Positions 8,067-15,235 of a stretch of DNA of 20,692 bases are shown here, piece by piece. Source of the stretch: JAAYEA01 sp012689325 (GTDB lineage: Bacteria > Chloroflexota > Anaerolineae > JAAYEA01); contig DAITVZ010000076.1 of the NCBI GenBank assembly GCA_036841525.1, forward strand, positions 1-20,692, read 5' to 3'. A program made the position numbers and the translations under genes. Under the pieces are notes generated by a model that ran no database searches, was not told the origin of the DNA, and saw only the letters and a list, made by a program, of their open reading frames with translations. The first letter of the stretch is position 1. Each line of letters opens with the position of its first letter.

Positions 8067-9289
8067 GATTGCCTCCTTGTGTCATTCTCTGCCGTTTCCT
8101 GGGCGCGCCGATCGCGGGCCTGCTGTCGTACGAGCTCGAGCAGGCGAGCGACCTCGTCCACGTGCTCGCGCGTGTGATCGGAGAGGTCCATCGCTTGAGC
8201 CAGCCGGCGGCATTGCGCGCGATTCTGCCGCATGTCCTGTCCTTGCGCCTCGAAGAAGGCCAGGGTCTCGGCCTGATCCTCCACAAAACGCGCCAGCAGC
8301 TTGGGCGCGGTGTCGGCCTGAGCCATGGCGGCCGCCAGGGCCTCCGGCAGCATGGCGGGATCGCCCTTGGGCCGGTCATCCCAAGAGCGCATGGTGATCT
8401 GGTAGAGGCGATGGTGCAGATCGCGTTCGGTGATCGAGAGGTGCGCCAAGATCTCCCGCACCGTCCAGCTCTGCGGCGCGGGACGGAGATCAGCCTCTCG
8501 CTCGGTGACGCCGCGGAGGGTGTCCGCCAGCCGTTCCTGCTCGGCACGCTGCCGGTCACGCACGCGCGCGATGATGCCTCGTGGATCGAGCAGATCCTCT
8601 TGCCAGGCCACGCTGCCCAGCCGGACGCTCAGGGAGCATTCCTGCCCCTCGCGCAGGACCCGGACCCGCGCGGCGTCGCCGGGGCGGCAGGCCTCCAGGG
8701 CATCGACAAGGCTCGTATAGTCCCGGATTGGCTGTGCGTCCAACTGCAGCAGGCGGTCCTGGGGGCGCAGCGCCTGGGGGTCCGCCCCGTTGCCGCCCGT
8801 AACCGAGGTGACCTGGATGTTCCCGTCCTCATCCAGCGCCCACTGAATGCCAAGAAAAGGACGACGAATCCCGCGCAGGTCCACGCCCGTCTCGACCACC
8901 GATTTCAGGTTCTGGAGGGCCTCCTCCCAGCGGCGCGCGCATTGCTCGCGGTAGCCATCCCAGTCCGCGCCCACACCAAAGCCAGAGTGCGATAAGGTGA
9001 CCTGGGTGTCGTGCTCGCTGATGGGCCGGAGGGCGACGCTGACAGTGGTCTGGCCGGGAGCCTGGGCGGTTCGCCAGGCAAAGCTGAGGCTGCCGGGCTC
9101 TGTGACATTGATATAGTGCCCCTCGACGCGATAGCCGTCGTCCCAACGCATCCAGTAGCGGCCTTTGGGCTGAGGCTTGGTATAAGCATGATTGCACAGC
9201 CAGCCGCGAAGCTCCTTGGGCTCGACGAACGCGGAGAACAGCGCCGCCTGTGGGGCTGACACTTGGGCTTTCTGGATGATCTCGGCCAT
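8063..9289 (-). CDS. Three-domain AHSA1-like / PDZ / DinB fusion protein
   Basis: A 408-residue protein with no signal peptide or membrane helix, so it is probably cytoplasmic. Residues 1-135 look like an AHSA1-type SRPBCC domain (KAQVSAPQAALFSAFVEPKE at 7-26, a WDDGYRVEGHY strand pair at 49-59, and WDGYREQCARRWEEAL at 110-125). Residues about 144-226 are a PDZ domain (FLGIQW start; LRPQDRLLQLDAQPI at 174-188). Residues about 240-390 are a DinB-like four-helix bundle (SWTVREILAHLSITERDLHH at 274-293; DHTREHVDEV at 371-380), with candidate metal ligands His283, His372 and His376. DinB folds often act as metal-dependent thiol transferases; AHSA1 folds bind hydrophobic ligands or Hsp90. The start at 9289 follows AGGGGA. 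It leads the six-gene operon. The function of the combination is unknown. Confidence 0.82.
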   Translation of the reverse strand: MAEIIQKAQVSAPQAALFSAFVEPKELRGWLCNHAYTKPQPKGRYWMRWDDGYRVEGHYINVTEPGSLSFAWRTAQAPGQTTVSVALRPISEHDTQVTLSHSGFGVGADWDGYREQCARRWEEALQNLKSVVETGVDLRGIRRPFLGIQWALDEDGNIQVTSVTGGNGADPQALRPQDRLLQLDAQPIRDYTSLVDALEACRPGDAARVRVLREGQECSLSVRLGSVAWQEDLLDPRGIIARVRDRQRAEQERLADTLRGVTEREADLRPAPQSWTVREILAHLSITERDLHHRLYQITMRSWDDRPKGDPAMLPEALAAAMAQADTAPKLLARFVEDQAETLAFFEAQGQDMRQNRAQCRRLAQAMDLSDHTREHVDEVARLLELVRQQARDRRAQETAENDTRRQS

Positions 9290-9321
9290 GATGATCCCCT
9301 GCCATGGTGCAAACTGGTCTT

Positions 9322-9350
9322 CTTATACCACATAACGGGTCAAACCGCAA
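9322..9350 (-). promoter_or_regulatory. Promoter for the AHSA1/PDZ/DinB to PDZ operon
   Basis: On the minus strand, TTGCGG (complement of 9345-9350) and TATAAG (complement of 9322-9327) are 17 bases apart. Transcription would start near 9315, about 26 bases before the ATG at 9289. It faces away from the AIM24 promoter in a 236-base divergent gap. Confidence 0.6.
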
Positions 9351-9369
9351 AACAAGGGGCGCTTGCGGC

Positions 9370-9398
9370 TTGACCAGGCGGGAAAGCCGGGCTAGAAT
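9370..9398 (+). promoter_or_regulatory. Upstream promoter for the AIM24-family gene
   Basis: TTGACC (9370-9375) and TAGAAT (9393-9398) are spaced by exactly 17 bases. This would give an untranslated leader of about 120 bases before the ATG at 9526. Confidence 0.5.
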
Positions 9399-9483
9399 GG
9401 GGCGCAGCATTCGGCGCTGACCAACCAGAGCGCGAGTTGTCAGGCATTGGTCGGCTTGCGGTCATGTCTGGTGGGACAGCGCC

Positions 9484-9492
9484 TGCTATAAT
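9484..9492 (+). promoter_or_regulatory. Extended -10 promoter close to the AIM24-family gene
   Basis: TGCTATAAT combines the extended TG motif with a perfect TATAAT box (9487-9492), ending 33 bases before the ATG at 9526. No good -35 box is seen at 16-18 bases upstream, as is common for extended -10 promoters. It may be the main start, with 9370-9398 as a second. Confidence 0.6.
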
Positions 9493-9525
9493 GGCACCAA
9501 GCTGATAGTCAAGGAGGGCGTTCAG

Positions 9526-10209
9526 ATGAAGTACGAGATCAATGGCACGCTGATGCAGGCCGTCGAGATCGAGCTGGTGAAGGGAGAATCGGTCTATACC
9601 GAGAGCGGGGGCATGGCCTGGCTCTCCGGTGAGGTCGAGATGCAGACCAACACCAGGGGCGGCCTGCTGAAGGGGTTGGGCCGGATGCTGGCCGGAGAGT
9701 CGCTGTTCATGACCACCTACACCTGCCGCGGGGACCGGGCGTTGGTCACCTTTACGCCTGAAGCGCCCGGCAAGGTCCTTGCCTTCGAGCTGGCTGCCGG
9801 ACAGAGCCTGATCTGCCAGAAGGACAGCTTTATGTGCGCCCAAGAGACCGTGGGCCTGGAGATGCACTTCCGCAAGCGCCTGGGGGCCGGGCTGTTCGGT
9901 GGGGAGGGTTTCATCCTGCAAAAGGTCACTGGCCCTGGCCTGGTCTTTGTGGAGTTGGCTGGCGAGATTCGCGAGTACGACCTGTCGGCCAACCAAGTGA
10001 TCATGGTAGACCCCGGCCACCTGGCGATGTACGAGCCCACGGTGGACTATGACATCACCACGGTCAAGGGCGTGACCAACATGTTGTTCTCCGGCGAAGG
10101 GCTGTTCCTGGCCACGTTGCGGGGCCCGGGCAAGGTCTGGCTGCAAAGCATGCCGTTGAGCAATCTGGCCGCCAAGATCGCCCGGTACCTGCCCTCCAGC
10201 CACAAATAG
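9526..10209 (+). CDS. AIM24 family protein (TIGR00266 type)
   Basis: A 227-residue protein matching the bacterial AIM24 family in length and pattern. Landmarks are VYTESGGMAWLSGEVEM (24-40), GESLFMTTYTC (57-67), ETVGLEMHFRKRLGAGLFGG (106-125) and MLFSGEGLFLATLRGPGKVW (185-204). The family forms an all-beta, cupin-like trimer; the yeast member is mitochondrial, and bacterial roles are not established. No signal peptide or membrane segment is seen. The start has an almost perfect ribosome site (AAGGAGG, 9511-9517). The gene stands alone, with two candidate promoters before it and a strong hairpin after it, so it is likely a one-gene transcript. The family call is firm; the function is not known. 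Confidence 0.9.
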   Translation: MKYEINGTLMQAVEIELVKGESVYTESGGMAWLSGEVEMQTNTRGGLLKGLGRMLAGESLFMTTYTCRGDRALVTFTPEAPGKVLAFELAAGQSLICQKDSFMCAQETVGLEMHFRKRLGAGLFGGEGFILQKVTGPGLVFVELAGEIREYDLSANQVIMVDPGHLAMYEPTVDYDITTVKGVTNMLFSGEGLFLATLRGPGKVWLQSMPLSNLAAKIARYLPSSHK

Positions 10210-10231
10210 CGCCTGGCCGCCGAGCCTGATG

Positions 10232-10275
10232 GGAGCCGCGGGGCTGCTGATGTGCGTCAGCGGCCCTGCGGCTCC
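10232..10275 (+). terminator. Strong hairpin after the AIM24-family gene
   Basis: A 19-base-pair stem (10232-10250 with 10257-10275) including two G-U pairs, closed by the loop TGTGCG. It begins 22 bases past the AIM24 stop. The sequence after it (TGTTATCCTT) is only mildly T-rich, so it is not a textbook intrinsic terminator, but its place between two transcription units supports that role. Confidence 0.65.
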
Positions 10276-10298
10276 TGTTATCCTTGCCGGGCAAGGTG

Positions 10299-10307
10299 TG
10301 CTACAAT
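10299..10307 (+). promoter_or_regulatory. Extended -10 promoter for the URO-D/amidohydrolase operon
   Basis: TGCTACAAT (TG plus a TACAAT box at 10302-10307) lies 56 bases before the ATG at 10364. A weak -35 (TTATCC, 10278-10283) would be 18 bases upstream, just inside the trailing side of the preceding hairpin. Confidence 0.5.
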
Positions 10308-10363
10308 GCGGCCAATCGCTTAGCGCCAATCGGCTGCTCGGCCATTTCGACTGGGAGGACCGC

Positions 10364-11608
10364 ATGGATCGCGACATCCTACGCCCGCTGGTCGACCGCG
10401 TTCTGGAGCTCTCCGCCGCTCCCGAACAGGATCGCAAGAAGGAGCTCTGGGCGCGGCACCAGGCGCTGCTGCCTACCGACAAGATCCCGGTGTGCGTCAC
10501 CTACGAAGGAATCCCTGCGCCACAGTGGGAGCTGGTCTTTGGCGCCGATCACCTCAGGTGCTCTGGCTCCCTGGCGCGAGGCATCGAGTTCGACCTGAAG
10601 AAGCGCATCTGGGTGGCGGAGAACGTGGGCGACGATCACATCGTCTGGCCGCACCTGTGGGTCTCGGCGGTAACGCAGGAGCGGCGGGACTGGGGCGTCA
10701 AGCTCGACTGGCTGGTCCCCAAGGAGGAGCTGGGCGCCAAGCAGATGATCACGCCCTTCGCTGGGGGCATCGATGTGGGCAGGCTCACCCGGCCCGAGAC
10801 GGTGGCGGATGAGGCGGCGACGCGAGAGCGGGTGGAGCAGGCGCTCGAGCTGGTGGACGGGCGCATGGGGGCGCGTCTCCTGTATCCCACCATGGGGTAT
10901 GCGCCGTTCGAGGTAGCGGTGCGCATGCGTGGCATGCAGAACCTCCTGCTGGATGTGGTGGACCAGCCGGAGGCCGTGCATGCGCTGATGGACTTTATCA
11001 CCGCGGCCATGGAGGAGCATCATCGACAGCGGGAGGCCCGGGGCTGGATCAATTGCGTGCCCGATGCGAGCCGCAGGTATATGGCCATGTACTCCCCCTG
11101 GCGCATCATCTGCGCCTATCTCCCGGCCGATTTCGGCCAGCGCCCGCCCCGGCTTGCCGACGAATGGGCGTACGTCACCGACCAGTCCTCGGCGGGGCTG
11201 GGGCCGCGGATGTATGCCGACTTGATTAACCGCTATCATGTGCGGCTGGCCGTGCCCTTTACGCGGGGGTCGGTCTATTACCACGGCTGTGAGGTGCTCG
11301 ACTACAAGGCGGAGATCATCAAGCGGCTGCCCAACCTGCGGCGCTTTCACGTCTCGCCGTGGTCAAAGGTGGAGGTCATCGGGCCCATTCTGGAGGGCAA
11401 GGTGGTGATGGAGGTGCACGCGCACCCCGGCAGAGTGATGTTCGCCTCCTCGCCGGAGGATATGCGCGCCGAGCTGCGCCATCTGGTCGATGCAGCGGAG
11501 GGCCGCCCGATGGACCTGAACCTTAGCGACATCCATTCGCTCAACGGCAACCCCAAGACGCTCGGCGTTTGGACCCGGATCGCGCAAGAGCTGGCGCAGA
11601 AACCCTAG
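10364..11608 (+). CDS. Uroporphyrinogen decarboxylase-fold protein (URO-D/MtaA-CmuA superfamily)
   Basis: A 414-residue protein of the URO-D-like TIM-barrel superfamily. True HemE is about 350 residues with a conserved N-terminal RxPVWxMRQAGR-type motif; that motif is absent here, so this is not HemE. Features shared with the URO-D-like methyltransferase group are YYHGCEVLD (305-313), giving a His307-x-Cys309 pair like the zinc ligands of MtaA, LPNLRRFHVSPWS (322-334) and a C-terminal IHSLNGNP (390-397). No further cysteine follows Cys309, so the third zinc ligand of MtaA is missing or different. Relatives often move methyl groups in anaerobic demethylation, but no corrinoid protein is in view. 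I chose the ATG at 10364 because GGGAGG lies five bases upstream. It leads a five-gene run; the substrate is unknown. Confidence 0.8.
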   Translation: MDRDILRPLVDRVLELSAAPEQDRKKELWARHQALLPTDKIPVCVTYEGIPAPQWELVFGADHLRCSGSLARGIEFDLKKRIWVAENVGDDHIVWPHLWVSAVTQERRDWGVKLDWLVPKEELGAKQMITPFAGGIDVGRLTRPETVADEAATRERVEQALELVDGRMGARLLYPTMGYAPFEVAVRMRGMQNLLLDVVDQPEAVHALMDFITAAMEEHHRQREARGWINCVPDASRRYMAMYSPWRIICAYLPADFGQRPPRLADEWAYVTDQSSAGLGPRMYADLINRYHVRLAVPFTRGSVYYHGCEVLDYKAEIIKRLPNLRRFHVSPWSKVEVIGPILEGKVVMEVHAHPGRVMFASSPEDMRAELRHLVDAAEGRPMDLNLSDIHSLNGNPKTLGVWTRIAQELAQKP

Positions 11609-11622
11609 AAGAGGAGCTCAAC

Positions 11623-12909
11623 ATGCGAGGAAAAGCCAAGTGCTACGACGCCCTGCGGGACTATTGCGAATCGGTCCCGCTGGTGGATTGCCACGACCAC
11701 TCCACCGAGTGCGGCCCCAAGTATACCGATCCGATCCTGGCGCTCATGCCGGGCTACTTTCGCAGCGATATTCTGAGCGCCTCGAGTGATGCGGAAGTGG
11801 CCTTCATGGAAGACCTGACTAGGCCGCTCGAGGAGCGCTGGCCGGTTTTCGAGCGCGCCTGGCAGCGGACCAAGCACACGGGGTACGCCCAGGTGACTCG
11901 CCGGGTGCTGCGCGAGTTCTACGGGGAGGCGGAGCCGACGTTCGAGGCGCTGCAGCGCATGGCCGGGCGGTTGCTGGACTACACCGATCCGCGCGCCTTT
12001 GACGCCGTGTTGGAGAAGGCCAATATCGCCGTGCGCTTGCTGGACGTGTGGCCGGATGTGAAGAAAGTGGTGGATGGGACGTTGCCACTGACGCCACGGG
12101 GCCGGCTGTGCATCTCGCTGCCCACGTATCACAGCATCCAGGACTATGCCAGCGTGCAGGCCAACGTGGCGCCCCTGGGGCGCCTTGTGACCAGTCTGGA
12201 CGAGTATCTGCAGGCGTGTTGGGATTTATTTGTGGCCCACAAGGAGTACGGGGCGGTGGCTTTCAAGGACCAGTCGGCCTACAGCCGTCCCCTCGACTAT
12301 GGCAACCCCACTCGCGCGGAGGCCGAGGCGGTGTTCAACCACTTCATGGAGGATCCGCGCCGCTCGGCAGCCTATCCGGAGGAGACGCGGCCGCTGGATG
12401 ATTACCTTTTCCACTCGTTTCTGCGCATGGCGCGAGACCTGAGCCTGCCGGTGCAGATCCACACCGGGCACATGGCGGGCATCCGCAACGACATCGCCAA
12501 GACCAACGCCGTCGGCTTGACCAAGGTCATCGAGCTGCACCGGGAGGTCCGTTTTGACCTCTTTCACGCCAACTGGCCCTATGGCGGCGAGTTGCTGTAC
12601 CTGGGCAAGAACTATCCTAACGTGGCGCTCGACTTTTGCTGGACCAACATCATCGACCCGATGTACTGCCAGAACCTCTTCCGGCAAGCGCTCACCTGCG
12701 TGCCGCACGGCAAGATTCATGGCTATGGGACGGACTATGTGGGACGCGTCGAGTGCGCCTGGGCGCACGCGCAGATCGCGCGCGACAACATCGCCATCGC
12801 CCTTTCAGACATGGTCGAGCTGGAGTACCTGGGGCTGGACGAGGCGAAGGAGGTGGCGCGGGATTGGCTCTTCGACAACGCGAACGCGTTCTTTGGGCTG
12901 GGCCTCTAG
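11623..12909 (+). CDS. Amidohydrolase-superfamily protein
   Basis: A 428-residue TIM-barrel metal hydrolase. The metal-binding HxH motif is His24-Asp-His26 in VDCHDHS (21-27). Later candidate ligands and catalytic residues are Lys215 (VAFKDQS), His280/His283 (QIHTGH), His315 (LFHANWP) and Asp371 (GTDY), in the order expected of the superfamily. The layout resembles amidohydrolase-related proteins near uronate isomerases and decarboxylases; I cannot choose between hydrolase, isomerase and decarboxylase. The protein is probably cytoplasmic. GAGGAG precedes the ATG at 11623 by about seven bases. It begins 14 bases after the URO-D-fold gene and ends three bases before the methyltransferase gene, so co-expression is likely. 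Superfamily is firm; the reaction is unknown. Confidence 0.87.
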   Translation: MRGKAKCYDALRDYCESVPLVDCHDHSTECGPKYTDPILALMPGYFRSDILSASSDAEVAFMEDLTRPLEERWPVFERAWQRTKHTGYAQVTRRVLREFYGEAEPTFEALQRMAGRLLDYTDPRAFDAVLEKANIAVRLLDVWPDVKKVVDGTLPLTPRGRLCISLPTYHSIQDYASVQANVAPLGRLVTSLDEYLQACWDLFVAHKEYGAVAFKDQSAYSRPLDYGNPTRAEAEAVFNHFMEDPRRSAAYPEETRPLDDYLFHSFLRMARDLSLPVQIHTGHMAGIRNDIAKTNAVGLTKVIELHREVRFDLFHANWPYGGELLYLGKNYPNVALDFCWTNIIDPMYCQNLFRQALTCVPHGKIHGYGTDYVGRVECAWAHAQIARDNIAIALSDMVELEYLGLDEAKEVARDWLFDNANAFFGLGL

Positions 12910-12912
12910 GCG

Positions 12913-13563
12913 ATGAGCGACCTCGACCGGTTCTTCGACAAGGTGCATTCGGTCCTGGAGACGGCCTACCTCGCGCATGAGGAGCCGTGGCGGCAATCGG
13001 GGATGTCCGGGCCGGAGGAACGGTGGGTGAGCCTGCGCAGGCCCGTGGCGGATTGCATGGACCGGTCGGGGGCCTTGCTGGATATCGGCTGCGCCAACGG
13101 CTATCTCCTAGAATGCTGCCTGCGCTGGACGGCGGAGCGAGGCGTGCGGATCGAGCCCTATGGGCTGGACATCTCGGACAAGCTGGTGGCGCTGGCTCGG
13201 ATGCGGCTGCCGGCCTATGCCGAGCACCTCTATGTCGGGAACGCGTACGACTGGATGCCGCCGCGGCGCTTTGACTATGTGCGAACCGAGCTCTGCTATG
13301 TGCCCGGCGAACATGAGCGAGCCTTTGTGGAGCGGCTGCTGCGCGAATTCCTGTTGCCGGGAGGTCGCCTGCTGGTGGCCAACTATATGGAGGGCGACCC
13401 GCGACCGGAACGAGGGGTGCTGCCCGAAAACCATCCGACGCGGTACATCCTGGACAGATTGCTGCAGTTGGGCCTATGTCCGGTGGGCTACCGCGACGGA
13501 TACGATCCCATCAAGGATAGGCACGTGCGCGTCGCGATCCTCGACGCGACGAGCATCCCTTGA
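12913..13563 (+). CDS. Class I SAM-dependent methyltransferase
   Basis: A 216-residue protein with a Rossmann-fold methyltransferase core. Motif I is LLDIGCANGYLLE (55-67), the acidic residue after strand 2 is in YGLDIS (83-88), and the post-motif strand near FDYVRTELCYVP (118-129) and LLPGGRLLVANY (146-157) follow in order. It probably methylates a small molecule; the substrate is not visible from the sequence. It is cytoplasmic, with no membrane segment. The ATG at 12913 comes three bases after the amidohydrolase stop and the ribosome site is weak, so its translation likely depends on the gene before it. The family call is strong; it could also methylate a protein or RNA. Confidence 0.88.
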   Translation: MSDLDRFFDKVHSVLETAYLAHEEPWRQSGMSGPEERWVSLRRPVADCMDRSGALLDIGCANGYLLECCLRWTAERGVRIEPYGLDISDKLVALARMRLPAYAEHLYVGNAYDWMPPRRFDYVRTELCYVPGEHERAFVERLLREFLLPGGRLLVANYMEGDPRPERGVLPENHPTRYILDRLLQLGLCPVGYRDGYDPIKDRHVRVAILDATSIP

Positions 13564-13580
13564 ACGGACGGAGGTGGAGC

Positions 13581-14294
13581 GTGGACGAGGAGGGGTACCG
13601 CCGCTACCTGAGACGCAAGGGCAAAAAGGAGCATGTCATCGACGAGTTGCTCGGCGGAGTCCGGCGGTACGCCGCGCAGTTGGCGAACCGGGGAGTCACG
13701 CTCGGCGACGCAGCGGACACGGACTTGGCCGAGTACATCGCCGCCCTTGGCCCGCTGGACAAAGGCGGGGCGAAGAACGAGCTGCGGGCGGTGGCCCTGT
13801 ATTACGGGTATCTGGGAAGGCAGGACCTGGCGCAGCAGGCGAGCTCGGTGAGGGGGGCGTCCGTCGCGGCGACGCGCCGGGCGTTTCCTCTGGCCGCTCT
13901 TCGTGGCGTGGACGCAAGCTTGATCGCCCGGCTGCACGACCTGGGCATCGACAATGCCGCGCAGATGCTGGCGGCGGGGCGCACGCCTGCGGATCGGGAG
14001 CGCCTGGCTGGACAGGCCGAAGTGGCGACGGCGGCTATCCTCGAACTGGTCAAGCCGTCCGACCTGGCGCGGCTGCCGGGCCTGAAGGCGGTGCGCGCCC
14101 GGTTGTACTACGACGCGGGCGCAGAGACTCCGGCGGCGATTGCCGCCTGGGAACCGGAGGCTCTGCTTCTGGCGCTGAGCGAGTTCGTTGAGCGCACCGG
14201 CTTTGACGGGATCGCGCCGCTGCCGAAGGAGGTGCGGAGCACCGTGGAGGCGGCGCGCAAGCTGGCGCAGGTGGTCAAGTACGAGGGCGCGTGA
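13581..14294 (+). CDS. DUF4332 (helix-hairpin-helix) protein with an integrase-SAM-like N-terminus
   Basis: A 237-residue protein. I chose the GTG at 13581, because GGAGG lies six bases upstream; a TTG at 13560 would lengthen it by seven residues and overlap the methyltransferase stop. Residues about 1-80 are helical and resemble the SAM-like core-binding domain of tyrosine recombinases (YRRYLRRKGKKEHVIDELL at about 6-24; ELRAVALYYGYLGRQDLA at about 67-84), but no catalytic domain follows. The C-terminal half has tandem helix-hairpin-helix-like repeats (LAALRGVDASLIARLHDLGI and LARLPGLKAVRARLYYDAGA), the DUF4332 pattern. It may bind DNA or RNA; the helical repeats could also be protein-binding. 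Its place among metabolic genes is odd. Confidence 0.78.
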   Translation: MDEEGYRRYLRRKGKKEHVIDELLGGVRRYAAQLANRGVTLGDAADTDLAEYIAALGPLDKGGAKNELRAVALYYGYLGRQDLAQQASSVRGASVAATRRAFPLAALRGVDASLIARLHDLGIDNAAQMLAAGRTPADRERLAGQAEVATAAILELVKPSDLARLPGLKAVRARLYYDAGAETPAAIAAWEPEALLLALSEFVERTGFDGIAPLPKEVRSTVEAARKLAQVVKYEGA

Positions 14295-14369
14295 CGATGT
14301 TGCGCCGGCGACGGCGCGGACGGGTCAGCGTTCGCGCCCAGCCGAGCGGTCCAGCGCACCTGACCAAAT

Positions 14370-14378
14370 TGACATAAT
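14370..14378 (+). promoter_or_regulatory. Candidate internal promoter for the EFR1-type gene
   Basis: TGACATAAT fits an extended -10 (TG plus CATAAT, 14373-14378), 20 bases before the GTG at 14399. The 104-base gap to the previous gene leaves room for one. No -35 box is seen, so this is a tentative call. The overlapping TTGACA at 14369-14374 has no -10 box 17 bases downstream. Confidence 0.35.
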
Positions 14379-14398
14379 CGAGAAGATGGGAGTAGACA

Positions 14399-15220
14399 GT
14401 GAACATAACAAAGGCTATCATCGCCTGCTTTTCGCCTACACAGACGACCCTTCGCATCTTGCAGGCCGTGGCGCGTGGGGTCGGGGCGAGCGAGGTGTTC
14501 GTGCTCGACCTGACGCTGCCAGAGCAGGAGACGCGCCCGCTCCCCGAGGTGGGCGGCGCGCTTGTGCTGATCGGCGCGCCGGTCTATGCCGGACGCGTCC
14601 CGGCGGTGGCCGAGCGGCGGCTGCGCAGGTTGCAGGGCAGCGGAGCCCCGGCGGCGGTGGTGGCCGTGTACGGGAATCGCGAATACGATGACGCCCTGCT
14701 GGAACTGCGCGATCTGGCGATCGAGCTTGGCTTTGTGCCGGTGGCTGGGGCGGCGTTTGTCGGGGAGCATTCGTACTCGACGCCGGGGACGCCGATCGCC
14801 GCCGGACGACCTGACAGGCGAGACCTGGGCGAGGCGGAGGCGTTCGGCGCGGCGGTGCAGGCCAGGCTGGCGGCGATCAAGACCCTGAGCGATCTGCAGC
14901 CGCTGCAGGTGCCCGGTAACCGCCCCTACAAGCCGCGCAACCCCAAGGCGGACGAGGCGGCGCCAGAGACGCGGGAGGATCTGTGCATCAAGTGCGGCAA
15001 GTGCGCCGAGGTCTGCCCGGTGGGGGCAGTGGCTGTGGGCGAGACGGTGACCACCGATGGGCGCGCTTGCATCCTCTGCTGTGCCTGCACCCGAGCCTGC
15101 CCCACGGGAGCGCGGGTACTGGAACACCCCCGCATCACAGCGTGGCGCGAAGCGGCTGTGACGCGCCTGCGGGAGCCCAAAAGGCCCAACACGTTCCTGG
15201 CGGATACCAGGGTCCCATAG
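14399..15220 (+). CDS. EFR1-type flavodoxin/ferredoxin fusion protein
   Basis: A 273-residue two-domain redox protein. Residues 1-165 are a flavodoxin-like FMN domain, with phosphate-loop-like SPTQTTLRIL (12-21), IGAPVYAGRVP (58-68) and AVYGNREYDDAL (89-100). Residues 190-240 carry two ferredoxin motifs: Cys196/199/202/206 and Cys224/227/230/234, each CxxCxxCxxxCP, so two [4Fe-4S] clusters are expected. This is the layout of EFR1 family flavodoxin-ferredoxins, which pass electrons in anaerobes. The protein is cytoplasmic. The GTG start at 14399 has GGGAG six bases upstream. It is last in the plus-strand run and ends 15 bases from the converging MFS gene. It could supply electrons to the module upstream, but that is inference. 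Confidence 0.9.
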   Translation: MNITKAIIACFSPTQTTLRILQAVARGVGASEVFVLDLTLPEQETRPLPEVGGALVLIGAPVYAGRVPAVAERRLRRLQGSGAPAAVVAVYGNREYDDALLELRDLAIELGFVPVAGAAFVGEHSYSTPGTPIAAGRPDRRDLGEAEAFGAAVQARLAAIKTLSDLQPLQVPGNRPYKPRNPKADEAAPETREDLCIKCGKCAEVCPVGAVAVGETVTTDGRACILCCACTRACPTGARVLEHPRITAWREAAVTRLREPKRPNTFLADTRVP

Positions 15221-15235
15221 GGAGGGCTCTTCGCC

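Noticed and set aside
10364..11608. URO-D-fold protein as HemE of heme synthesis
   Set aside because: The HemE N-terminal arginine-rich motif is missing, the protein is longer than HemE, and no other heme gene is nearby.
14302..14317. Small hairpin GCGCCG-GCGA-CGGCGC after the DUF4332 gene
   Set aside because: Only six base pairs and no T-tract; the composition makes such repeats common. I do not call it a terminator.
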